NCBI RefSeq assembly: GCF_018320785.1
Contig: NC_054878.1
Span: 43,933,023 to 43,997,022, forward strand
Direction: 5' to 3'
Length of the DNA stretch: 64,000 nucleotides
Origin: Cheilinus undulatus
Taxonomy: Eukaryota > Chordata > Actinopteri > Labriformes > Labridae
Shown: positions 1-14,300 of the stretch, in pieces
Position numbering within the stretch: the stretch's first letter is position 1
Layout of the letters: each line of letters opens with the position of its first letter
Notes under the pieces: generated by a model
What the model was told of the DNA's origin: nothing
Seen by the model: only the letters and a program-made list of their open reading frames with translations
Databases searched by the model: none
Position numbers and translations under genes: made by a program

Positions 1-35
1 TCAGGGCACAACTTTTGACAAAGTGCCCTCTTAAG

Positions 36-1667
36 CAGGGCCATTTCTGGACATAGGTGATATAGGTGGTTGCCCAGGGCGCCACTCTGAGGGGGGGGTG
101 CCGTCATGATCCCTGAACACTTTGAATAGGTCCACCAATATAACAGATCATCAACTCCTCTAACCTCTGCGCCCCTCGTTCATGAAACAGTCCACTCCAG
201 GCTCACCTGGTTGCTCGTTCTCTCTCTCTCCATGCGCGCCCCTGGCACACGCACACTGTAGGCCAAGCAAGATGCTTAGAGAAAAAAAAAGGGTTCTTTT
301 TTCCTCATTCACACAGCGCTGAACAGACATGATGCCAATTCCCCCTGATTTCCTGATTATTAACACCTGCTGATGTGTAGTGTGTGTCATTCCTCTCTCC
401 CACCTGCACCCGCAAAATGCGCGTCCAATTCCTCCTAAAGCCTGACCATCCACGTAAAACACGGAATGACAAAAGCTGCATTCAGTTTAAGAAATTGTAA
501 TCTTGCGTTCACTTGAGCACTGCCCTTGACAAATAAGGTTTTTCACTGTTCTAGTCAAAGTTTTCTCACTGAATGGAGCATGAAAGAAAAGTCTCACATC
601 CTCATCAGCCTTAAATGCTCCAAAAACATTGGCAGCTGACAGCCTGGACTAATTTAACCCTGTTATATTAATAAGAGTAATGTCAGGGTCATATTTACAG
701 ACTTTATGTACACATCCTTTGTTTTTTAAGCCGTAGGTGGAATTATTTTCCTGATCATTGTTCGCGAGTGCAAAAAAAGCTCAGCGTACTTCAGTCAGCT
801 CTCTCTGAGAGTTCGTTTTTACTCTGTCTGCCCCTTTCTGTCCCTGTTCTTGTCTGTAAATTAAACTCTTTATGGAAAGAGGCCAATTTTTATGGATAGA
901 AGGAATTTCCCCTCAAATAACAGTATTATGGCTCAGTATCTCTTTGCCAGTCTCTTCCTGTGCGTCATGAGGTGCATCAGAGCAGTGTAGACGCTCATGC
1001 TGTATGGCTGCAGCGCTATGAGGAGCGTTAAAGCTTCTGTTCGCTTTTAAGGAATTAGACTGGGCCTTGTTTACTAATTTAAACAGTTTTAGTGCAAGCA
1101 AAAATTAAATTCAGACCTGATCCCAACAGCCATCTAACTTTTTTCTTTTAGTAGAGCTAACAGGATAATTCTCGTTAAAAACTGCTGCAGGTGCTCTTGA
1201 AATATGTCTGTAATTAATAATTTCCTAATGTGTTTATGACCCTACGTTTCTGACACTGTTTTGGCGCTATGATGTGTAAATCTTGTGTGGTGGATAAGTT
1301 TATCAGTCAGAGGGGGAGCCATGGGGGGTCTTGTGGGGTCTATGCCCCTAATGTTTTCTCAAAAGCCCTGACTCTTTAACTCTGGTAGAAGTACATTACC
1401 TCTGATTACTGATGAATATAAAAGGAACTATCTTGTATTTTGAATAACAGATTGACCCTGCTGAACACAACATGGAAATTTCATTCTTGTTGCCAAACTG
1501 AAAAAACTCAAATCAGATGTTTTTTGTTACTTTGAAAAGCTTAAAAGCACATGCTACAGAATAAACAAAACCCTTACTATTAATATTTCTGCATTTTTTA
1601 AGAAACATGCATCTTTAATCACACATTTGTAAGTTCGCCTAGGGCACCAAAATAGAAAATTGCCCTG
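36..1667. mobile_element. hAT-type DNA transposon copy with 8-bp target-site duplication
   Basis: The element starts CAGGGCCATTTCT at 36 and ends with the near-exact inverted form (AGAAAATTGCCCTG, ending 1667). It is flanked by an 8-bp direct repeat CTCTTAAG at 28-35 and 1668-1675. An 8-bp duplication and CAGGG termini are the hAT signature. It interrupts the 42-bp satellite, which occupies 1-35 and resumes at 1668. I see no intact transposase frame inside, so it is probably a non-autonomous or decayed copy. The assignment to hAT rests on termini only. Confidence 0.75.
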
Positions 1668-2690
1668 CTCTTAAGTGACCTTTAAGTTAAGAATATTTGA
1701 AAAGTGCCCTAACTGTCCCCTACCAGTAGACTATATATTACTAAATGCCCTCTTAAGCTCCCTTCCAGTGGACAACATTTGATGAAGTGCCTTCTTTAGG
1801 GACCTCTCAGTTTACAAAAAATGGTAAAGTACCCTTTGAGTAGACAAAATTAGACAAAGTGTCCTCTCAAGTGCCCCTCCAGTGGACTATATTTGAAAAA
1901 TCTGGTGAAGTGACCTTTGTGTGGACAATATTGGACAACGTGTCCACTTAAGTGCCCTTCCAGTGGACTAAATTTGACAAAGTGCCCTGTAATGTGCCCT
2001 TCTGTTGGACTGTATTTTATTAAGTGTCCTCTTAAGTTCCCTTCTAGTGGAAAACATTTGATGAAGAGCCTTTTTAAGGTACCTCACAAATTACAAAATT
2101 TGGTAAATTGTCCTTTGAGTGGACAATATTGAACAACATGTCCTCATAAGTGCCCTTCCAGTGTACTAACTTTGAAACAGAGCCCGCTTAAGTTCCCCTT
2201 CAGTGGACTATATTTGGCAAAGTGTCCTCTAAAGTTCCTTTCCAGTGGATAACATTTAACAAAGAGCCCTCTTAAATGCCCTTCCAGTTTACAAAATTTG
2301 GTAAAGTGCCCTTTGAGTGGACAATATTAGACAACGTGTCCTCTTAATTGCCCTTCCAGTGGACTAACTTTGAAACAGTGCCCTCTTAAGTGACCCTTAG
2401 TAGACTATATTTGACAAATGTGCCCTTCTGTTGGACTTAATTTGACAAAGTCCCTTTCTTAGTGCCCTTCCAATGGACCACATTTGACAAAGTTCCTTCT
2501 TTAGGGACCTCTCAGTTTACAAATTTGGTAAAGTGCCCTTTGAGTGGACAATATTGGACAGCGTGTCCACTTAAATTCCCTTCCAGTGGACTATATTGAC
2601 AAAGTATCATCTTGAGTTCCTTTCTAGGGGACTAAATTTGTCAATGTGCCTTTTAAGTGCCCAAGAGTAGACACTTTCTGATAAAGTGTC
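1668..2690. repeat. Degenerate 42-bp satellite (AGTGCCCTCTTAAG family)
   Basis: About 24 diverged copies of a unit of roughly 42 bp. Each contains AGTGCCCTCTTAAG, then GCCCTTCCAGTGGAC and a TATTTGACAA-like tail. Some copies read GGACAATATTGGACAACGTG instead, which suggests a higher-order mix of two subtypes. Bases 1-35 of the window belong to the same array, cut off by the hAT insertion. Short open frames here are artefacts of the repeat. Confidence 0.85.
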
Positions 2691-2699
2691 TTCCATGGG

Positions 2700-2905
2700 A
2701 AAAAAAAATGGAGCTGGCAGCTGAGAGGAGGATCAGGAGAGGAGGGCAGAACTTTCTGCTAAGTAGGGAGGGCCAACTGAACCTGGGGGTGGTGCTAACT
2801 CCCCAGGCCAGGGGCACATATTTTTGTTAGAAAAGCCTGAAAAAGTGTATCTTGCATAATAAGTGCCCTTTAATGTTTGTCCTGTGAGGTTTTGAGAGGC
2901 CTCTT
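2700..2905 (+). repeat. Interspersed repeat, first of two related copies
   Basis: The segment around 2766-2805 (GGGAGGGCCAACTGAACCTG, then a run of G and GGTGCTAACTCCCC) reappears in reverse complement at about 23743-23780. Boundaries and class are not clear. It lies between the satellite and the first visible PPP4R4 exon. Confidence 0.55.
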
Positions 2906-3118
2906 TAGAGTGGTGGGCCATACCCCGTTGATAGCTACACCCTTGGATTAGTCATGCCCCATGGGCGCTGCACTACCTGCAGTTGCGAAAGACCCAAACA
3001 TGCACTGAGATTTGACATCTTAGAGTGTATGAGACAATAATTTCCTGGAAGAAAATATGAAAAATCAACAGAAATTACAAAAATACAAACAATAGAATTT
3101 ACTCTGAATGTGTTTCAG

Positions 3119-6100
3119 ACAGCGGAGGAGATCGATCAGCTGACAGTGGATGAAGACCTGAATGATATCGAGAGAGCTGTATACCTGCTCAGGTGAGGTA
3201 ACAGTTTAAGCAGCATGCTAACATGCTAACATTAGGATGTCGGCAGACTATTGAACATTATGTTCCTCCTACTTGGTTATCTGAACTAAGTAAGCCTCCT
3301 AAAGGCCAACCCCATTAAATCTAAACCAGATCTTTGTATATGCTTTGGTGGATTTTGGATTCTGGACTCATGGCTGAGGATCTAGACCTCAGATAAATCC
3401 GGATCTAATGTGAAATTGGAGGATGGCAGGATACTGAAATGTTTGTGGGACATGGACCTGGCTGCAGGAATTGTCAGAGTTCACTCAGGCTTCAGCTTTC
3501 TTCATCTATAAAAGTTGTCTATTAAATACAAACTCAAGATGAACAGTTGTCAGTCCATATGTTCTACATGCCTTAACTCCATTTCTTCTTCCTGTGGCCC
3601 TCAGTGTGGGTCAGGAGGTCCAGAGAGCAAGTGTCATCAGTAACCTTCCCATCCTCGTCCGCCAGAATCCTGCTGAGACATTTCGTCGAGTGGTACCAAA
3701 AGTCCGGGTATGTACTCTCTAGCATCAGCCAGTCTCAGTGAGGACACTGTTAGCACTGCATTTTATGATGCTATAGATTTGGTAACCTGTCCCTCCTGTT
3801 TCAGGAGGTCCTGAACGGAGCGGGAGCAGAGATACAGCTCGCAGCAGCCACCTCGTTTTTAACCATTCTGCAGGATGACATCATTCTGATCCACACTCAC
3901 ACCTACTCCATCTTGAAGACTGTCCTGCTGCACCTGAACCACCGAGACACAGGTAACAACACCTGGACCACCAAGACACAGGTACTCATGGATCATGTAG
4001 ACACAGGTAGAGAGCAGAATTCATGGCTTCATCAACAGCAGCAAGTCACCAAAGTCCTGAAGAAACAAAGCAGCTCCAGACAATCACACTACCACCATGT
4101 TTTTATGTTGGTATGATGGTCCTCCCACGTTCTTCTGCTTATTCGGGGCCAGGTCGCGGTGGTCGCAAGCTAAGCAGGTCAACCCAGTCATCCCTCTCCC
4201 CTGCAACATTTTCAACTCCTTCTAGGGGATCCTGAGGCGTGCCCAGACCAAACAAGATAAACAATTCCAGCTGCACATTCTGGGTCTCCCCCCAGGGTCT
4301 CCTCCAAGATAGATGTGCACAGATGACCTCCAAAGGGGAGCGTTCAGGAAGCATCCTGATCAGATGCTGGAATCAACTTAACTGGCTCCTTTCAATGCAA
4401 TGGTGATCTATTCATGGCTGGATGGTAGATCTATTCATGGCTGGATGGTAGATCTATTCATGGCTGGATGGTAGATCTATTCATGGCTGGATGGTAGATC
4501 TATTCATGGCTGGATGGTAGATCTATTCATGGATGGATGGTAGATCAATTCATGGCTGGATGGTAGATCTATTCATGGATGGATGGTAGATCAATTCATG
4601 GATGGATGGTAGATTTATTCATGGATGGATGGTAGATCAATTCATGGATGGAAGGTAGGTCTATTCATGGATGGATGGTGGATCTATTCATGGATTGATG
4701 GTAGATCTATTCATGGCTGGATGGTGGATCTATTCATGGATGGGAGGTAGATCTATTCATGGATGGAAGATAGGTCTATTCATGGATGGATGGTGGATCT
4801 ATTCATAGATGCATGGTAGATCTATTCATGGATGGATGGTGGATCTATTCATGGATGGAAGGTAGATCTATTCATGGATGGATGGTAGATCTATTCATGG
4901 ATGGATGGTAGATCTGTTCATGGATGGATGGTAGATCTACTCATGGATGGATGGTAGATCTATTCATGGATTGATGGTAGATCTATTCATGGATGGATGG
5001 TGGATCTATTCATGGATGGAAGGTACATCTATTCATGGATGGATGGTGGATCTGTTCATGGATTGATGGTAGATCTATTCATGGATGGATGGTAGATCTA
5101 TTCATGGATGGATGGTAGATCTATTCATGGATGGATGGTAGATCTACTCATGGATGGATGGTGGATCTGTTCATGGATAAAAGGTAGATCTGTTCATGGA
5201 TTGATGGTAGATCTATTCATGGATGGATGAATCTATTCATGGATGGAAGGTAGATCTGTTCATGGATTGATGGTAGATCTATTTATGGATTGATGGTAGA
5301 TCTATTCATGGATGGACGGATTGGTTGGTCAGAGGAAACATGGATGGTTCAATGGATGTTGGATTGATTGATGGATTGATGCCTTTAACTAATGGATGGA
5401 TGGATATGGATGGATATTGCACATTTTGTGTCCACATTAGTTTTTTCTCAAGTTTTGTCCTAAGATGCCGATTCTAGACTGGTTTAATTGATTTTTTTTT
5501 GTAATTGATGTATTAATTAAAAAAAAATCCTTTTTGTTAATTCTTTGTTAAGGTTGATGCTGCTGAGCCTGATGATGATACTGATGTTGACATAAACTTT
5601 AAAATGATGTTGACCATGCAAATGTTGAAGTTGCTGTCTTGTTTGACAGTGGTGAGCAACGCCTGGTTGGAAACGTTGCTGTCAGCCATCAATGCTCTGC
5701 CTAAAGAGACCATCAAACAGGAGGTAAACTTTTATTTCTACCAGTCTATCTACACATTTCACCGGATACGTAGAGCTGTTGTTGGTTTCTAGCACACACC
5801 TAAGACTGAAGGTATTAGATCCTTCAATGCCATAGCTCCAACACTTTAGGATGATCTTCCACTGTCTTTATGCTCTAAAAAAGCCTGTTACTGATTTTAA
5901 AGGTCAATTAAAGACACACCTGTTTAAGCAGGCGTTTAGTTAATTATCTATTTTAAAGGGCTAGTATCGTTTTGTTGACAGTACTTGGTAACTGTTGTTT
6001 ATGCTCTTATCTGTGCACATGTGACAGACTTTCTATTGTAGTTTCTACCTTGCTATCGTTATTGTGGTGATTTAATATTTGTCATATTTTTGATTCTTTG

Positions 6101-8306
6101 CATTTTGCATCTCTCTAAAGCATGTTGTGGCTCATATCTGTGAAAAATATGTGTGTGTTCATGTTGCTCCTTCTCTAGGTGCTCAACCCCCTCCTCTATC
6201 AGTCCCAGCTTTCTCCCTCTCTTCAAGCTCGTCTGTCCAGCTGTCGCATTTTGGGGAAGGTTGCGAGCAAGTTTGATTCTCACATGTGAGTGTGATAACA
6301 TAGACACTCCCTACACATGGGTATGGGTTCTATGCATGAACTGCCTCCACATTTGGCATTAGACCGCTCCCACACTTCCAGTCAGGAGAAGAGAAAGGCG
6401 TATGATGGCTAATTCGTTGCGGTTTACTCGCTGTTTGCATGAGTTACATGAGCTGACTGTCAATGACGAGTTAAGTTTAGCTGAAGATGTACATTGCAGC
6501 ACGCAGCAACGATGTCCAGAAGTGCTTTTAACCTGTTTTTGAAACATCATTTTAGCATGTTTGGATGCCAAGCGATGATGATAGAGTAAACATAAACAAC
6601 AATCGAAACAAGAAAAACCAACGAAATGGGCAAATTAAGGCACTATAGGAGGGTTTAGATTCCGTTTTGGCGTAGCAGGTATCATTGGGCGGAAGTTGTG
6701 AAACGGTCTTATTTTCCACCGGAAATACGCCACCCCCTGCCGTGCATAAAGCCCATTGATCCCAAACACCCATTGGATACTAGTGAATCGCTCACTTTTT
6801 AAAGTTGTCCATTTGGACTCCCTCAATTTACCAAAGTCACAGCATTGCAGAGTGAGGTGGGTGCACTAATGCAGAGTATGTAGAGCTCATAATGACATAG
6901 GTCACTATATCATTGCTAAAGTGTAGCTTTAGTTCTAAAGTCTTTACCAGGCTTTAGTCTAGTGACGTCACACCTGTCCAGGTAATATCAGAAGATCTCC
7001 TGTGACTTGGATTGTTTAAGATTGTTTCCAATAAAGTTTAATGGATCTCCTGTGAATCAGGGTGAAGACAGAGCTGCTGCCACTGGCCCGGTCCTTGTGT
7101 CAGGATGTGGAGTTTGAAGTGCGAGCCTGTATGTGTCGTCAGCTGGAAAGCATCGCCCGGGCGACAGGGTAAGCACCACCAGATGGAGAATTTCAGCTAA
7201 CAAACGTCCTCTTTCCATCTCACTGTCCTCTCCTGTCCTTTCAGGGTGGACGACACCCGTACCGAGCTGCTCCCTGAACTGGTGGAGCTCGCTGAAGATG
7301 AGGAGAGCAACGTCCGCCTCGCTGCCTTCGACACCATCGTCAACCTGATGGAGATGATGGACAGCGGTGGGTCTGAGCTGTTGTCAGTAATCGTTGTTGT
7401 TAACGCTTTTCGCAGACTGTCAAACTTTCCATCAGTGGGAAACTGAGATTGATACTGTGGACTAATTGTTTGATAAATTTATAATTCCAGTTCTTCTGGG
7501 CCAATAAAATCACAAACTCTGGTTTTAACATGGTTCCCTTCCCTTCCAGACGACAGAGTCCATATCGTGGTCCCCCTGGTAATGTCAGTGTGCGAGGTGG
7601 CAACGGAGGGAGCTGTCCTGGTGTCTTTGTCATTCCAGTTTGGGAAGCTCTGCAGTGGACTGGAGGGTGAGATTCAACACCGAAACCATGCCCTAGAAAC
7701 GGAAGAACCTAAAAGTCAAAAGACCCACGCCAAAATTGAACCAGCCAGGGGTTAACTTAAACCGAAGCCTAACAAAAATAGAGGCTGTTGAAAGATATTC
7801 AATACATAAAACTACCAATATGTGAAGTCTTAACCACCCAGATCAGGCAATTTTACACTCCCCAGACTTGGGTGTAGGTGCCAGTCAGTATGGCTGTGTC
7901 AAAGACTAAAATAAAAAAAAGTTTTGTAAGTGCACTGTACAGTTTTAGTTAGTTTTCATGTTTTTGGTAAAGCTTAATTTTGATTTAGTTTCAGTTAACT
8001 AAAATGAATTTTGAATTTTAGTTTTAGTTATTTTGTTATTTTTAGTAAACTGTAACAACCTTTGTGTGCATGCTGTCAGTGACTAACTGTTGTTGTTTCA
8101 GGCTCTCTTTCAGACGAGCAGAAGAGCCGCCTGCTGCAGAGGTTTAAAGTTCTGTGTGTCGCTGGTCTGCAGACTGATGGGAACCAGACCAACGGCAACA
8201 ACGAGTCCATCCTGATCCGCTGTAACTGCTGCTACAACCTGCCTGTAAGCACCAACATGCAGACTTAGGCACACTCTTTAAACGTTCACACATGATGCCA
8301 CCTCCT

Positions 8307-8346
<40 letters not shown>

Positions 8347-11300
8347 GGCCATGGTAGTATTTGCTGATTCGGCTCACTTCCCCTCAGAGCTCTACCCATC
8401 ATTCTCTGGTCTTTGTTGTGACCCAGAGGTCAGCGTTCGACGGAGCGCTGCAGCCAGCTTCCACCAGGTCAGACATCTTCATCCAACAGGAAACACTTTT
8501 CCTCTCAGCAAGAAAAAGATACAACAAAATGACTCAACCCTTAAGATAAGTCTTTATTGCCTCCCAAAGGGGCAATTTAGTTCATGACAGAAGTTTACAA
8601 AAACCATACACATCATAAAATACATAAATACATACACACAGGTCAGCTGACAGATTTTTCTGAACCCCTGACAAACCCAGAGGATGGGCCCTCCCCAGCT
8701 GGGATTTATTGATGGTATCAATGTTGGATGAGTAGCATTGGTGCTAGCATATGTCCTAGCAAACAGTTACTTCATTCTGGATCTGAAAACGTGTCAAATT
8801 TTTTGGGTTGTGATGTTGAGATAATTTTCCCTTGTGCCAGTTTTAATCACTATTTCCACCCATTTTTGCCACTATTATATGCCACTTTTTTCTTTGGATG
8901 CAGCAAATTTTGCACAGTTTTGCCTCTTGTTACTAATTTTTTGCAACATTTTAACCCCTTTTCATCACTTTTTTCCCCCAAAGTTTTGCCACTTTTATCC
9001 AATTTCAGCACCTTTTCCACACATTTTTGCCACTATTGACCTGTTTTTACCACTTTCTGCCCATTGTTTTCTCTGTTGATCCATTTTTGCCACTGTTAAT
9101 CCCTTCTAGATTTTTTTATGTCTATGTTAACCAATTTTGATGCAATTCTCTATTTGTTACATGCTTTTTTCCACTTTTAACACATTTCTGCTACTTTTAA
9201 AACCCACTTTTTACCAACTTTACTGCCGATTTTAGTCAGATTTAACATATATTGATTCTGACTTTTTTCAATCAGAAAGACTGGACTTGGACTAGCCAAA
9301 AAATAGATGATCTATAGATGATCTTTGATGACTAAAACTGACTAAAAATAAGTTTAGTTTTCATAAAGGTGACTTAAACTAGACTGAAATCTAAATTAGT
9401 TTTTGCCAGACATTCACAATCCATGATATTTCTCCTCTGTGGGTAAATACATCAAAATACAATGCATCTGTATCTCTTCTGCCTCTCAGCTGTAGAAAGC
9501 AGGGACCCCAGATTTGGCAGGGTGCAGAGAGAGGTCCAGATTCAGGCTAGAGAATACATGCTAGGACTTTAAGTTAAGATTAAAGTCTGAGGACATCACT
9601 CCCCTTTTTCCCCCCTTATGGGCGGCCTTGGTTATACATAACTCCCATGGATTTCATCATGACAGATCAATATGATACGCCACAGTCCAAAGTGTTTTGT
9701 TTGTGCCTACAGCTTATCTAAAAACCCAACAGTTGATGGAACAAATGTCCTCATGTATCCTGGCCTAAGTAAACCTCTTCCCTGATAGCAGAAGTCTAAA
9801 CTCTGCTATCTGAGTAGCCCTCACTTGGAGAACACGGCCAAGTTTAAGTTTTAAGTAAAAGCCAACAATCTTTCTTCAAGTTAAAATTATTTCCCAGTCT
9901 GTTTTTGTTAACCAAGCTGAGATTATAAAAAGAACAGATCTTAGCAGAAGTACAACTGGACTCAATAAAAGCTGAGAACATTTTTGTTGAATGTCAGCCT
10001 TAGTCCACAAGAAGTGTTTAGACTAAAATAACAAAAAACACAGCTCTGTATAGTCTTTATTTTATAAGACTGATTAAAAGTTCTCTGATGTCACTTCCTG
10101 TCAGGTGGTAAAGCTGCTTGGTTCAAACGTCCAGCTGGTCGCCAAAGAGCTCCTCGCCCTCCTGCAGGACGACGCCCTAGAGGTGAGCTGCCGTCCCGCC
10201 TAACACAGCCACTCAACATGTTGTTTACATGTTTGTCGAGCTCAACAGTGTATAAATCCTCTTCATTTTCCTCATAGTGGATTTGATTTTTAGTGAGTAA
10301 GAATTGGCAACTAAAGAGACTTCAAGTTCACATGCAAACCTTTTACAAATTGGGGAAACTTACAGTTTCATGTCTTTTGTTTTTTGGGACTATGATGAAC
10401 CATCACACTTCTCAGTGAGAATCAGAAGTAAATTCTCGCTAAATAATGAGCCTCAAAGGTCTGGCACCTCTTGCAGTTTTGTACATAAAGGCCCTGGTCT
10501 CTATTTGAGGATTTCTGGTATTCTTTACCTTTTTTATCCTGACAGATCATCCTGATCAGTTTCATGGTTTTTCTTAACATGCTGGTATCAGGATGTGATG
10601 ATTTTACTCTGACATTTCTTTGGCTCATATTCATCAACACAAATAAACACGCTGTACATCCGCACTCACACTCCAGCTGGTTTCGGTGCTTTAGTGCGTC
10701 TGTGTTCTCGCCGAGGTGTTGGACGCTCTGATGAATCACCTCGAGGAAACTTTGGAGGCGGTTCTTTCCGGAGGAGAGAATCTGACGCTGGACAACAAGG
10801 TGAGAGCTCACCTTTACCTGTTCAGTGCTGACGCCTTGACCTGAATTCCTAATAATGCTTCTCTTCATCCTCTCTGACACCTTTTCTCCTGATGTGTCTT
10901 CATTATTACTTCCTAATCTTTCTGCACTTTTCCTGATCAGTTCCCAGAGCTCTTGGCGGCGCTGCTGTTGGCGGAGCAGAAGGTCGGATGTTCGCTGCGT
11001 TGGCGACTGCACGAAAAGCTGCTGCAGCGTTACAGCTACCTGGCCAGACTGCTGCCTGGAGAAGTGCTGCACCAGAGCTTCTCCCCTCGCATCTTCATTA
11101 TCCTCACTACCAACGTGAGCAGCTGCAGCAGACACGCAGCAGCAGATGTACTCAGGTGGCACACCATCAGATGTGTCATCTCCTCTCTCCGTCTCTCTCC
11201 ATTGTTGCAGAAGGTGTTGCCTGTTCAGAAGGAGGCAGCTCGGACGTTCTGCACATTCCTGCGATACAACCGGAAACACGAGCAGCGCCAGGAGATGATG

Positions 11301-14300
11301 GAGCGGCTAATCCAAGGTCAGAACTACCTGTCTTCATTCCAGGTGACCTTGAGTGTGTTGCCACTGAGGACATCATCATTAACACCTGAACTTCCTGGCT
11401 GTCATAATTGAGACAGAACAAGTCCTCTCCAGTGGAAGGAGTCTACCTTTGTTTCTGTTAGTCGTTAGCCGTTAGTGCGATAACTCAGGTTTCTCTTACC
11501 ATCTAGCAGCCCTGATGCTGTTCAAACTTTTGATCTTATTAGCTGAAATACATAACCATTGAAGTTAACAGGGATGGGAAACCTCCAGTTTCCACATACA
11601 GAAACTGAGCTGCGATCCGCTGGCAAATTGTACTGCGGAGCACATCATTCCCTCTGTAGTCTATCAGAGCAGTTCCACAGCCGGTGCTCCAGACTGGAAG
11701 CAACGCACGCATGGAGCGCCACTCCACTACGCTTCATTCGAGATACGCTGCAGGTCTATTTTCAGTGCTAGCTGCATCAATACCCGTCGATCAGAAAGCT
11801 CCAAACAGGAAGTCACAAGCGTAGAATATCCGGTTCTTTCAAAATACAACACAATGCACGGACTCCTGGTTGCACATCATCACTATATCAACATTATGTC
11901 TCATCCTGCAGCGAGAGCAAAAGGTCACCGAGAGGTCAGTGGGTCACAGGGCTACAACAACGCCTTTGATGAGGAAAAGTTCACTTTTGAGGACATTTAT
12001 CTAAAGAATTTTACATAAAACCACACATCTTTTAAGCAAACATGAACCTTTTAAATTCCTAACGCACTCGACCAATGGCAGAAGCAGTGATATCATGGAC
12101 TTATACCGGAATGGATGATAAATTAACCCCAAGAGGCAAAATCGTCTTCTGTTGACATACTATTCCTGCATGAATTTGCAGTTCTCCTGTAATCTCTGCC
12201 CGCTTATCAGGGTTGAGTGCCAAGGCACAGCACTCTAGACCAGTGTTAATTTTCACAGCTATTTTTAATTTTAGTCTTAGTCTTTGGATGAAATGTCACA
12301 TTTTATTTATTTCTGCCCTTTTAAGTTTTAGTCTTGCTTTAGTTGACGAAAACTCTAACATTTTAGTCTAATTTTGAGTCCATTAAAAGTCCTCACGTTT
12401 TAGTCCTGACTCTTAGACCAAGCATTTATTCTCTTGCTTAAATCTGGTACAAAATCATGGTAGTGTGATCTCTGCACTCTGTCAAACCTGGGGTCCCTGC
12501 TGAGAAGCAGAATAGCTACAGATGCATTGTTTTTTGACAGATTTACCCACAGTAGAGAAATATCACAGATTTTGAATGTCCGACGAAAGTTTTTGTCATG
12601 GACAAAAAGGCTGTTGGCAACTAGTTTTCGTCGTAGTTTTAGTTGACAAACCAGTGGGTGAGGTCACTTAACCCCAGTAGGAGCAAACCCACGGCACTTT
12701 GCAGCACGGCGCAGTCATCCTATGTGTAAATTGCGGCTTGGGGTTTGTTTGTAAAAATGATAATGATCCCACTGAAGGTTGCCACTCAGATTTATGGAGC
12801 CAATAAACTCAAGTACATTGCTGCCTTCTGAGAGCATGACTTTGGGCTCAAAATTTTTTTCAAACTTTCCTCTCAAACCTGCCTCTAGGCCATAGACTGT
12901 AGAAAGAATAGGACAAACCCTGTGTGACGTCAGCCGTCTGCTTACGATAGGCGGGCTCAAACCGCTTTTGAAGCCATCCGTGGCGGCTTCCATATTGAAA
13001 TCACTGTCTCAACCGAACTTTTGATCAACCTTACAGCTGACAAGAGCCCAACCACTGAACTCGACTTCCTGTCAGCTCAGCTAGTGCGAAAGCCATCCTT
13101 CTGGAGATAGCGTGTGCTTGTCGAGCTACCTATCAATCAAATCAGATGTGCCAATCAGTCCACAGTGAGGTTTTTCCTAAATATAATCTAAATGATTGTC
13201 GTACAAAACAATTCACCCCCCGTACAGTGAGAGCACATGAAGACAGTTGCTAATGAGACACGTTTGGTTTTCTGAACCAGGTTGTAAACCAGTTTATTTC
13301 TAGTGTAAAAATTGGCTGTTTAAAAGGTGTCCAGACGGGACTTCTGGTGTTCCTGCAGCCAGCCTCAGGTGGAAACTTGCGGTATTGCAATTTTTTGCAC
13401 TTCCACATTAGCTTCATTTTTCAGGACCGGAGGTTGCTGCTTTTTTGTGCACAAAGTATGTCAAAACTGATCAAAACTGCCTCCTTGTGTTTAGTTGTTC
13501 CCTCAAATGTAATGCTCATTCAGGTTGATTCTAACCTTGCAAGCCAGATGGATGTGTGAAACACATCCATCTGGGAAACCACTCACAGACAGCTTTTGGG
13601 ACAGGGCAGAGTCTTTGAAAAAACTTGGAGGGTGAGTGGATGAACATTCTGTCTGTCACATCTTTACGGGCCAACCAGAGCAACAAAAAACACTTTAGGG
13701 GTTTTTAATATTTAATGTTAAAGTTTCATGATGATTTCTGGCTCTCAGACTTTCACAATGTGAGTGTATGTGATAGAGGGTTGGGACTCTGTGAGATCAA
13801 AGCAAATGTCTCCTGGAGACCAGCATAGCAACAACAGACAGATCTAACATGATTGGTCCATCCTTTCCTGTTGGTTGGTTTGTCAAAAAATACATGAGCA
13901 ATGACACATTTTGAGCTTGCAGAAAAAGTTTCATACAGAGAAAAATTAGTGTCAGTTTCACAAACAAGCAGAAGAAGCCTGGAAGAGAGGAGAATGATGA
14001 GCATGAGAGCATGAAATCTGAGCAAGCAACTAGAGATTTGAGAGCAACCAGATATTTTGAGCTCAAACAGAGAAAGTCTAAGCACAAGAAGGCAGTTTAG
14101 AGCACAAATGCAGGTTTGAATGGCAAGTTTGAAGAAAAATCTCATTACAATGCATTCTTGAATTCTGCGACAATAATGATTCAGTACAGATTGTTGATGA
14201 TGTCTTCTGGTACCGACCCTAGATCTGGCTCAGGGCCGGAGCTACTGGAACCGTCTGAGATTCCTGGACGTCTGTGAAATCGCAACCGAGATCTTCTCCA

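Noticed and set aside
160..462. Minus-strand frame of 100 residues
   Set aside because: Lies inside the hAT element, has no similarity to hAT transposase that I can see, and no supporting signals.
8728..9079. Frames of 103 and 81 residues
   Set aside because: Two overlapping frames over a TTTTTGCCAC-type low-complexity repeat; composition biased to Phe, Leu, Ser and Pro, and no intron/exon fit with PPP4R4.
10422..11279. Minus-strand frame of 285 residues
   Set aside because: Runs antisense over PPP4R4 exons 10716-11316; the sense exons have clear homology and splice sites, so this is a shadow.
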